Shown one piece after another: positions 9,140 through 16,592 of a stretch of DNA of 64,000 nucleotides. Both the position numbers and the translations under genes were made by a program. Position 1 is the first letter of the stretch, and each line of letters opens with the position of its first letter. Source of the DNA: Polycladidibacter hongkongensis (GTDB lineage Bacteria > Pseudomonadota > Alphaproteobacteria > Rhizobiales > Stappiaceae); the NCBI RefSeq assembly GCF_001561995.1, contig NZ_LLWC01000022.1, forward strand, positions 186,001 through 250,000, given 5' to 3'. A model generated the notes under the pieces. That model saw only the letters and a list, made by a program, of their open reading frames with translations. It made no database searches and was not told the DNA's origin.

Positions 9140-9625
9140 GATCCTGTCAACGTCACCCCCCAAATACTTAAGTAGGAAAATTAACGTAATGTCGAATTGA
9201 GGGCAGTTTTCTGCGATTTCTTAAAAAAACAGTGGGGCGACGATATTTGCCGATCTGTGAGTATACGTACCACATATGCAATAATATCACTTCGATTCCA
9301 TCAAGAATCACGAACTAATCAAAGATAGACGAGCAATACTATTGGAATTTAGATCGCACTATTGGGCTTAATTCGTCATATTATCTTGATTAAACTGGCA
9401 TAAAGTTTCTAGAAAATAAAATACATGCAGAATGCTATTTAGTTTTTCTATAAGTTCGCTTCAGCAACTCTTGACGCGCCCTCTGATACATTTCATATAA
9501 TGAATAATAGAATCCATTTTTGAAATACCAGACACGTGTAGCGCATTTATTCGCGCACTCAGACAGGCCATTTTAACAGGCAGCTTTAACAGTCTGATCA
9601 CGCAAAAAAGAGAGGAAGAGCCCCA
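9140..9625. other. AT-rich divergent promoter region before the sulfatase
   Basis: About 490 very AT-rich bases between the ROK operon and the sulfatase. No gene is visible. It must contain the sulfatase promoter. GAGAGGAAGAG just before the ATG at 9626 is a strong ribosome binding site. I see no second clear copy of the ROK-type inverted repeat. Confidence 0.45.
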
Positions 9626-11188
9626 ATGCAGCCCAACATTTTGTTCATTATGGCGGATGATCACGCCGCCAAAGCAATTTCCTGCTACGGCGCGGGGCTC
9701 AATACCACCCCGAACCTTGATCGCCTCGCAACCGAAGGTATGCGGCTTGATCATTGTTATGTCACCAACTCCATTTGCACGCCAAGTCGCGCATCAATTC
9801 TCACCGGGAACTATAATCACGTAAACGGCGTCACAACACTGGACACCCATCTGAATAACCGTGTGCCACACCTTGCCAAGCACCTGCAGCGCGCAGGCTA
9901 CCAAACCGGCCTTTTCGGCAAGTGGCACTTGGGCGAAGGCCCAGAGCACCAACCAACAGGCTTTGATGCTTGGTCCGTACTGCCAGGTCAAGGTGACTAC
10001 TTCGATCCACGCATGATCGACAAGGACGGTAGCCGTCGTGAGCCCGGCTATGTCACAGACATAATCACCGACAAGACACTGAATTTCTTGGAGGAACGCA
10101 ATACAGAACGCCCGTTCTTTGTCATGTGCCACCACAAAGCCCCGCACCGCAGCTTTATACCTCATCCCAAACACAACCACCTGCTTGAGGATGAGGATGT
10201 GCGCGTCCCAGACACCTTCGACGACGACTATAAAACCCGCTCTCGCGCCGCTACCAATGCCCGCATGCGCATCCGCGAGGACATGATCTACGATGACCTA
10301 GGCCTTGCACAACCCGAGGGTGGTGCCGAAACGGGCGAACTTCTTGTCGATGGTCCCGCCCGTTTGGTCCCTCACCCCAAAGACCTAGAAGGCTTTAAGT
10401 TGGTCGACAAAAACACCGGCGAAGTCTTTACCTTTACTTCGCAAGATGAGTTGGCGCACTTCAAGTATCAGCGCTACATCAAGCGCTACCTGCGCACAAT
10501 TGCCTCGGTTGATGAAAATGTCGGCCGCCTTCTCGACTACCTTGATGATAACGACCTCACCGAAAATACCATCGTAATCTACACCTCGGATCAAGGCTTC
10601 TTCCTTGGCGAACATGGCTGGTTCGACAAACGATTTATGTATGAAGAGTCGCTGCAAATGCCATTCCTCATCCGTTACCCGCAAGGGATCCGTGCCGGTA
10701 GCACCTCAAGCGATATCGCCACCAATGTCGATTTCGCTCCCACATTGCTTGATTACGCCGGACAGCCAACACCCACATACATGCAGGGCACCAGTTTGCG
10801 CCCGCTGCTGGAAGAACGGACCGATGAAAACTGGCAGGACATCGCCTATCATCGCTATTGGATGCATGGCGATGAAAATCACAACGCTTACGCACACTAC
10901 GGGGTGCGGGATCAGCGTTATAAACTGATCTATTGGTACAATGATGGCCTCGATCAACCCGGCGCATTCGGCATGCCAGAACAACCCGAGTGGGAACTTT
11001 TTGATTGTCAGGAAGATCCGCTAGAGCTGCACAATCTGGCGGGCAACGCCAGCTACGATGAAGTTTTTCAAATGATGCTCGCCAAGTTGGATGCCAAGAT
11101 GGCAGAGGTTGGAGACATTCCCGAGCACAGCTCGCCCGATGTACTGGCCAACCGAGCAAAAGGCATTCGCGCAATTATGGTCGCATAG
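9626..11188 (+). CDS. Type I (Cys-type) sulfatase
   Basis: Hydrolyses a sulfate ester using a formylglycine residue. The start NILFIMADDH gives the metal-binding Asp11 and Asp12. The sulfatase motif is CTPSR at residues 51-55, so Cys51 would be converted to formylglycine. The second signature GKWHLG (Lys99, His101) and the late metal-binding stretch SDQGFFLGEHGWFDK are also present. The length of 520 residues is normal for family S1. No signal peptide is evident, so the enzyme is probably cytoplasmic. That fits import of the ester by the adjacent ABC system, and maturation by the radical SAM enzyme encoded two genes later. Substrate is not readable from sequence. Confidence 0.9.
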   Translation: MQPNILFIMADDHAAKAISCYGAGLNTTPNLDRLATEGMRLDHCYVTNSICTPSRASILTGNYNHVNGVTTLDTHLNNRVPHLAKHLQRAGYQTGLFGKWHLGEGPEHQPTGFDAWSVLPGQGDYFDPRMIDKDGSRREPGYVTDIITDKTLNFLEERNTERPFFVMCHHKAPHRSFIPHPKHNHLLEDEDVRVPDTFDDDYKTRSRAATNARMRIREDMIYDDLGLAQPEGGAETGELLVDGPARLVPHPKDLEGFKLVDKNTGEVFTFTSQDELAHFKYQRYIKRYLRTIASVDENVGRLLDYLDDNDLTENTIVIYTSDQGFFLGEHGWFDKRFMYEESLQMPFLIRYPQGIRAGSTSSDIATNVDFAPTLLDYAGQPTPTYMQGTSLRPLLEERTDENWQDIAYHRYWMHGDENHNAYAHYGVRDQRYKLIYWYNDGLDQPGAFGMPEQPEWELFDCQEDPLELHNLAGNASYDEVFQMMLAKLDAKMAEVGDIPEHSSPDVLANRAKGIRAIMVA

Positions 11189-11209
11189 GCGGCTACGCAC
11201 ACACCTGTT

Positions 11210-11227
11210 GGGCCGGACTTCCGGCCC
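11210..11227 (+). terminator. Hairpin between sulfatase and IclR gene
   Basis: GGGCCGG-ACTT-CCGGCCC, 21 bases after the sulfatase stop and followed by GCTTTAG. It is a possible partial terminator or attenuator that would lower expression of the regulator and maturase relative to the sulfatase. Confidence 0.5.
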
Positions 11228-11257
11228 GCTTTAGAGAAACAGCTCCATGTAGAAACA

Positions 11258-12019
11258 ATGTCTGAACCAGTCCGAAAAACCCTCAAGGTACTCGAATATC
11301 TCGCCAACCCAGAGAAATCGGTATTCTCGCAGTCCGAGGTCGCCATAGCCTGTGCGATCCCTCCTGCGACCCTCTCACGAATCCTTGCCACATTCGAAGA
11401 GCGTGGCCTGATCCGCCGCCAAGACCGCTCGCACTTCGTGCCTTTGTTCTCCTTCAGGCAAGAGCGTAGCTTTTCCGATGCCTACCTTGGAAAAACGCGC
11501 CGTGTATTGGAAACCATTGCAAACCAGACGCGCCAATCCGCAGAGCTCATCACCCTACGCTACCACAGCCTCTATTGGCAGGACAAAGAGCAACACCCAG
11601 ACCTCACTCTCGCCATTCGCGCAAGTCGCGGCTTCTCGCGCGAGCTTTATGAGCTCGACAGCCTCTCTCGCATTGCCTTGGCAAAGCTCGGCCGAGATTG
11701 GTTGCTGCAACAAATGGAGAAAACGCAGTTTTTCTCTACCGGAGAAGTCAAACGGCCCATGACCCCACAAGAAGTGCTTCGCACCATTGATGCGATAGAT
11801 CTTGGGGCGGTTGCCTACGACATCGAGGGTAATTCCATGGGCGTCCGCCGTTTTACAACACTGGTTAGCGTACCGGGTGAACCGCCGCATTTCTTGGCAA
11901 TCGCCGAGGCGGCTCTGGGCAAAGCGCAGATGGCCGCGCACATCGCTCGCAATTGCGAAATATTGCTTACCGCGCGCAAATTCATCGAAACAGACGCCCA
12001 TGTCCAACAAACCGCCTAG
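11258..12019 (+). CDS. IclR-like transcriptional regulator
   Basis: A 253-residue protein with an N-terminal winged helix-turn-helix (KTLKVLEYLANPEKSVFSQSEVAIACAIPPATLSRILATFEERG, of which residues 25-45 are the HTH) and a C-terminal GAF-like effector domain as in IclR. The stretch DLGAVAYDIEG...GVRRFTTLV corresponds to the usual IclR C-terminal pattern, though conservation looks loose. It lies 69 bases after the sulfatase and 9 bases before the maturase, so it is probably part of that operon and its local regulator. The ligand is unknown. Confidence 0.72.
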   Translation: MSEPVRKTLKVLEYLANPEKSVFSQSEVAIACAIPPATLSRILATFEERGLIRRQDRSHFVPLFSFRQERSFSDAYLGKTRRVLETIANQTRQSAELITLRYHSLYWQDKEQHPDLTLAIRASRGFSRELYELDSLSRIALAKLGRDWLLQQMEKTQFFSTGEVKRPMTPQEVLRTIDAIDLGAVAYDIEGNSMGVRRFTTLVSVPGEPPHFLAIAEAALGKAQMAAHIARNCEILLTARKFIETDAHVQQTA

Positions 12020-12028
12020 GGAAACGCG

Positions 12029-13297
12029 ATGCAGAACCAGCCTTACACGCTCATGGCAAAGCCAGCCGGGCCCTTGTGCAATCTGGACTGCAAATATTGC
12101 TACTACTTGGAAAAAGAACAGCTTTTCCCATCACGCTCCCCTATGCATATGTCGGAGCTGGTTTTAGAGCGCTACATAAAAGACTACATCAAACAGCAAT
12201 ACAGCTTGGGCCTGCGCCAGATCGGTTTTAACTGGCAAGGCGGCGAGCCAACCATCAGCGGCATCGCGTTTTACAAGCGCGCCGTGGAACTACAACAAAA
12301 GCACTGCCCAAAAGGCGCAAAAATCACCAACGCCTTTCAAACCAACGGCATTCTTATTGAGGAAAACTGGGCGCGCTTTTTTAAAGAGCACGACTTTCTC
12401 GTCGGGCTTAGCATAGACGGCCCCAAAGAGCTTCACGATGCCAATCGCCCAGACAAAGCCGGCCGCCCCACTTTCGATAAAGTCATGCGGGCGGCACAAA
12501 TTTTGCAAGAGCACGGCGTTGCCACCAATGCTCTGGTCACTGTGAACCGAGCCAACGCGAAAAAACCCTTGCAAGTCTATCGCTTTCTCAAAGCCTCAGG
12601 CTTCCGCTTCCTACAGTTCATTCCCATAGTCGAACGCACCCTAGATGGCAGCAGCCTTGCATCCGCTCCCCAGCTTGATGAAGATGGCATCGCCCCATTT
12701 GTAACGGACTGGAGCGTGCTCCCCCGCGACTATGGCCAATTCCTAAAAGCTGTCTTTGACGAATGGCTCGCCAGCGATGTTGGCAAGATCTCCGTTCAGC
12801 TTTTTGATGTTCAGCTAGAGCAAACTCTCGGTCTTCCCGCCGGACTGTGCTGGTTTGCGCCAACTTGCGGCAACGCTCTGGCACTGGAACATAACGGTGA
12901 TCTTTATGCCTGCGATCACTATGTTTACCCGCAATACAAGCTTGGAAACATTTGTGAAACGCCAATGGGCGACTTGGTTTCCAGTGAAAGCCAGCTTGCC
13001 TTTGGCCAAGACAAACAAGCCTCCCTCCCGCAAGATTGCCTGAACTGCGATATTCGCGCGGCCTGCAATGGCGGCTGCCCTAAGCACCGTTTCTTAAAAG
13101 CAAAATCAGGCGACAAGCCGTTGAACTATTACTGCCGCTCAACCCAGATTTTCTATAGGCATGCAAAACCCTATCTGGAGTTCATTGCCCAGATCTATCA
13201 AAGCGGCGTCCCTGTCTCGCAAATCGGCCCAATCCTGCAACAAAACCTAGTCCAACTTCGAAACGAAGCCTCAAAGAGCAGAACTAAAAACAAGTAA
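12029..13297 (+). CDS. Anaerobic sulfatase-maturating enzyme (radical SAM, SPASM)
   Basis: Converts the active-site Cys of sulfatases to formylglycine without oxygen, using S-adenosylmethionine and [4Fe-4S] clusters. The radical SAM triad is C17-x3-C21-x2-C24 (CNLDCKYCYY). The SPASM part has its Cys sets at CWFAPTCGN, YACDHYVYP, CLNCDIRAACNGGCP and YYC. The length of 422 residues and the opening FTLM-type start are typical of anSME. It follows the IclR gene by nine bases. Its target is surely the Cys-type sulfatase upstream (CTPSR). This implies the organism makes active sulfatase without needing oxygen. Confidence 0.92.
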   Translation: MQNQPYTLMAKPAGPLCNLDCKYCYYLEKEQLFPSRSPMHMSELVLERYIKDYIKQQYSLGLRQIGFNWQGGEPTISGIAFYKRAVELQQKHCPKGAKITNAFQTNGILIEENWARFFKEHDFLVGLSIDGPKELHDANRPDKAGRPTFDKVMRAAQILQEHGVATNALVTVNRANAKKPLQVYRFLKASGFRFLQFIPIVERTLDGSSLASAPQLDEDGIAPFVTDWSVLPRDYGQFLKAVFDEWLASDVGKISVQLFDVQLEQTLGLPAGLCWFAPTCGNALALEHNGDLYACDHYVYPQYKLGNICETPMGDLVSSESQLAFGQDKQASLPQDCLNCDIRAACNGGCPKHRFLKAKSGDKPLNYYCRSTQIFYRHAKPYLEFIAQIYQSGVPVSQIGPILQQNLVQLRNEASKSRTKNK

Positions 13298-13312
13298 ACT
13301 CAAACTAAAAAA

Positions 13313-14002
13313 CTACGCAACCGCCACATGACTGTTTTTTTGCTTCAACTTTCGCTCCCATTCTAACGCATGCGATACGATTATCTTTAGGTCATCAAAC
13401 TGCGGCTCCCAGTTGAGTTCCGTTAGAATTTTTGCATTATCTGCCACAATTTCAGCCGCATCACCAGCACGTCGTGGCTCAGATCGAACCTCGAAGTCAA
13501 CGCCTGACACTTCTTTTACTGCATCGATGACCTGCCTTACAGAAAAACCGAGGCCATAGCCAACGTTCATGACTAGGCTTCCGCCCCCGCGCTGGAGGCG
13601 TTTCAATGCCAGATAATGGGCATCCACCAAGTCACACACATGTATGTAGTCGCGAATGCCTGTGCCGTCTGGAGTGTCATAGTCATTACCAAAAACACTT
13701 AGAAAATTTCTTCTGCCTAGCGCAGCTTCGCTTGCAACTTTTATTAGATGCGTTGCTTTTAGCGTCGACTGCCCAGTTCTGCCCAACGGGTCAGCACCTG
13801 CAACATTGAAATACCTCAATGCGGTAAAGCGAAGGCTATGTGCCCGCGACGCATCCTCAAGCATCCGCTCACTCATTCGCTTGGAGTTGCCGTAAGGACT
13901 AAGAGGCGAGAGCACATCTTCTTCAGATACAGGAACGTTATTGGGGTTGCCATAAACTGCTGCGGTGGATGAAAAGATGAAATTTTCAACATTGTGAAGT
14001 AG
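13313..14002 (-). pseudogene. galE: UDP-glucose 4-epimerase, 5'-truncated remnant
   Basis: A C-terminal piece of GalE. Reading on the minus strand, homology begins near 14002 (LLHNVENFIFSSTAAVYG) and runs to the stop at 13313. It keeps the catalytic Ser-Thr region and YGNSK (the Tyr-x3-Lys of short-chain dehydrogenases), RYFNVAGAD, and IRDYIHVCDLVDAH. The first about 110 residues, including the GxxGxxG NAD-binding loop, are missing. An in-frame TAA lies at 14009-14011 just upstream. A 200-codon frame from the GTG at 13915 remains open, but its product would lack the cofactor site. The break abuts a second truncated gene on the other strand. Confidence 0.8.
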
Positions 14003-14211
14003 GCACGATTAAGCTAGTCGTGAAAGCTAAGACGCGCGCGATAATGGCAATTCCCAAACTTCTACTTGCGCCGCTACTCTTGCCTATCTCTCCGGCAAAA
14101 TCACGCAGATCAACTCTCGACGCACTTAAAAAGATATCCTACGCAACCGGCGTCGTTGAGGGATTATTTGGCCGGGTATCAAACCTCTACAAGACCACCC
14201 ATGGCACCTAA
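13999..14211 (+). pseudogene. C-terminal fragment, possibly of a family-2 glycosyltransferase
   Basis: A short plus-strand frame readable from about 13996 (EVGTIKLVVKAKTRAIMAIP) to the stop at 14211, with an in-frame stop upstream at 13978 inside galE. The basic and hydrophobic make-up (LLLAPLLLPIS, then YATGVVEGLFGR) resembles the C-terminal tail of exopolysaccharide glycosyltransferases such as the ExoU/ExoW group. I cannot prove the family. The N-terminal part would have lain to the left and is absent, which mirrors the loss of the galE 5' end. Confidence 0.4.
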
Positions 14212-14227
14212 GTACTAAATTTGTGAT

Positions 14228-14312
14228 TGGTGCGGACGGCGGGACTCGAACCCGCAAGCCTAACGGCGGCAGATTTTAAGTCTGCTGTGTATACCAGTTC
14301 CACCACGACCGC
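14228..14312 (-). tRNA. tRNA-Leu (anticodon UAA)
   Basis: A class II tRNA on the minus strand. The acceptor 5' strand GCGGTCG starts at 14312, the anticodon arm is GCAGA-CTTAAAA-TCTGC (anticodon TAA), and a variable arm is present. The T arm is GCGGG-TTCGAGT-CCCGC, and the 3' end is A-CCA with the CCA encoded (14228-14230). One T-T mismatch is seen in the acceptor stem. The 85-base length with CCA fits Leu. Confidence 0.95.
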
Positions 14313-14688
14313 TTTCGACATTGCATACTTGCAAATCTGATCAGCTTTCTGGCACATCTGCGCGCCCACCACAAGACCAACATTTCCACTACCCCCAATT
14401 TGCATCGACCCACCTTGGGAAAACCCGCGCCACATCAATTGGCGCTCGCAAAAAACCACTGACAACAGCAGCCCGTTCAGTCTATAACCACGCCACGACA
14501 GATTTTGGCAAATGCGCTGCGCTCTTGCGATCAAATTAGCCTCTTTCCTCAGGGCAAGCCGGAACCGGAAGCTTCTCGCGACCTCCTGAGAAACAGGGCT
14601 TGCCAAGCACAGGTCAATTTGGCCTTATCGTCAAAACAGACGAGCCACCCGCACAGCGCACAGGAATAACAAGCAGGAACGAGAAAGC
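14313..14688. other. Intergenic region, tRNA-Leu / map
   Basis: 376 bases holding the promoters of the divergent tRNA and map genes. No protein-like frame or structured RNA is recognised. Confidence 0.4.
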
Positions 14689-15528
14689 ATGGTTGGATAC
14701 ATCGAGGCCAGCGCCGCACCAGTAAAAAAAACTGGGCAAATCAAGCTATACGCCCCCGAGGACTTTGAGGGCATGCGTAAAGCCAGCCAGCTCACCGCCC
14801 GCTGCCTCGATGAATTGGTTGACATTGTTGTTCCCGGCGTTACCACCGCCGAAATTGACCGGTTTGTCTACGAATTTGGCATGAACAACGGTGGCTATCA
14901 CGCCGCCACCCTAAACTATCGGGGCTATAAATACTCAAGCTGCACCTCGATCAATCACGTTGTATGCCACGGCATGCCCGGCCCCAAGCCATTGAAGGAA
15001 GGGGATATAATCAATATTGACGTCACCTTCATCGTCGATGGTTGGTATGGCGATAGCTCCCGCATGTACCCGGTTGGCAAGCTAAAGCGTGCGGCAGAGC
15101 GACTGATCGAGGTCACTCATGAATCTCTCATGCGCGGCATTGAAGCAGCCAAACCGGGCAACACAACCGGCGACATTGGTCATGCGATCCAGTCATTTGC
15201 CGAAGCCGAACGCTGCTCTGTAGTGCGGGATTTCTGTGGCCATGGTCTTGGGCGCTTATTCCATGATGAACCGAATATTCTGCACTATGGCAAGCCAGGC
15301 ACCGGCGTAGAGCTAAAGCCCGGCATGATTTTTACCATCGAGCCGATGATCAATCTGGGCAAGCCGGATGTCAAAGTACTAAAAGACGGCTGGACAGCTG
15401 TTACCCGCGACAAATCTCTCTCTGCACAGTTTGAGCACTCCATAGGCATTACCAAGACTGGCAATGACGTCTTTACTTTATCACCCAAAGACCTCTTCAA
15501 CCCGCTAGCAGCGCGTCAGGCAGAGTAA
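14689..15528 (+). CDS. map: Methionine aminopeptidase type I
   Basis: Removes the initiator methionine from new proteins. The 279-residue chain shows the five metal ligands in their usual settings: NIDVTFIVDGWYGDSS (two Asp), CGHGLGRLFHDEP (His), FTIEPMINLG (Glu) and SAQFEHSIGIT (Glu). The active-site His lies in INHVVCHGMPG. The N-terminus carries an about 25-residue extension before the pita-bread domain. It is followed 35 bases later by radC, a pairing common in Rhizobiales. Confidence 0.95.
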   Translation: MVGYIEASAAPVKKTGQIKLYAPEDFEGMRKASQLTARCLDELVDIVVPGVTTAEIDRFVYEFGMNNGGYHAATLNYRGYKYSSCTSINHVVCHGMPGPKPLKEGDIINIDVTFIVDGWYGDSSRMYPVGKLKRAAERLIEVTHESLMRGIEAAKPGNTTGDIGHAIQSFAEAERCSVVRDFCGHGLGRLFHDEPNILHYGKPGTGVELKPGMIFTIEPMINLGKPDVKVLKDGWTAVTRDKSLSAQFEHSIGITKTGNDVFTLSPKDLFNPLAARQAE

Positions 15529-15563
15529 TTTAAAAAAAGCCAAGAAGGGGAAGGAGTTCGCAG

Positions 15564-16457
15564 ATGACAAAAAAACCTCCCCCCTTCACTGCGGCCAAAA
15601 ACTCTAGACAACCAGATGAACTCGCTCCAGCAGATGCAAGTTTATCCGAGTGCGCGCCGTTTAATTCACAGGTGGATACCCCGCCCGCGGCAATTGTTGA
15701 CGACCTGCCATTTCCTTTTACCGAGATACACACCCCCCCTGCAACACCCAGAAAAAGTCGTAGCAAAGGCGCGAACAAGGCACAGAGCAAACACTACCAC
15801 GGCCATCGGGAACGCCTTCGGCAACGTTTTGCCACCGGCGGCAGTGACGCCTTACAAGACTATGAACTTTTGGAAATGTTGCTATTCAACACCATCAGGC
15901 AGGGCGACACCAAACCCCTGGCTAAAGAGTTACTCGCCACATTCGGCTCTTTCGCCCGTGTAATCTCGGCTCCAAAGGCACGCCTTGAGGCAGTAAAAGG
16001 CTGCGGTCCGGCGACCGCTCTCTTCTTACACAGCCTACACAGCGCGGCAGTTGCCTTCGCAAAGGACAAAATTGATCAAGACGCCCCACTTTCCTCTTGG
16101 TCTGCGGTGATGGATTACATCCACGTCGCCATGGCGCACAACTCGCAAGAAGAACTCCGCCTGCTGTTCCTAGATAAGAAAAATCGCCTGATTGCCGACG
16201 AGATCCAACAACGCGGCACCGTAGACCACACTCCAGTATACCCAAGAGAAGTGGCTCGCCGCGCACTGGAACTGAATGCCTGCGCACTCATAATGGTTCA
16301 CAATCACCCCTCCGGTGACCCAACCCCCTCCCGACCGGACATTGAGATGACGGCGAAAATCAACAGTATCCTTGAACCAATGGGCATTATTCTTCACGAT
16401 CACATTATAATAGCCCAGACCGGTCATGCCAGCTTCAAAGCACTGGGTTTGTTGTAG
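15564..16457 (+). CDS. radC: RadC family protein (JAB/MPN+ domain)
   Basis: A 297-residue protein. After an about 75-residue polar, probably disordered N-terminus comes a helix-hairpin-helix-like region (LEAVKGCGPATALFLHSL, about 140-160) and a C-terminal JAMM domain. The domain has the metal motif VHNHPSGDPTPSRPD (His-x-His ... Asp) near residues 250-264. The historic link to DNA repair is doubtful and the molecular role is unsettled. It probably shares a transcript with map. Confidence 0.9.
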   Translation: MTKKPPPFTAAKNSRQPDELAPADASLSECAPFNSQVDTPPAAIVDDLPFPFTEIHTPPATPRKSRSKGANKAQSKHYHGHRERLRQRFATGGSDALQDYELLEMLLFNTIRQGDTKPLAKELLATFGSFARVISAPKARLEAVKGCGPATALFLHSLHSAAVAFAKDKIDQDAPLSSWSAVMDYIHVAMAHNSQEELRLLFLDKKNRLIADEIQQRGTVDHTPVYPREVARRALELNACALIMVHNHPSGDPTPSRPDIEMTAKINSILEPMGIILHDHIIIAQTGHASFKALGLL

Positions 16458-16592
16458 AGTTTTCTCACCAACCTGCCATTACGACAGGCTCGCTCAAGTC
16501 TTTGCCGACAAAATGGTTCGGCCCTGCGAATCCGGTTTTTTGCCGGTGAGCAAGATCATTCTGGCATCGAGCAACAACCAACAAGAGACCCA

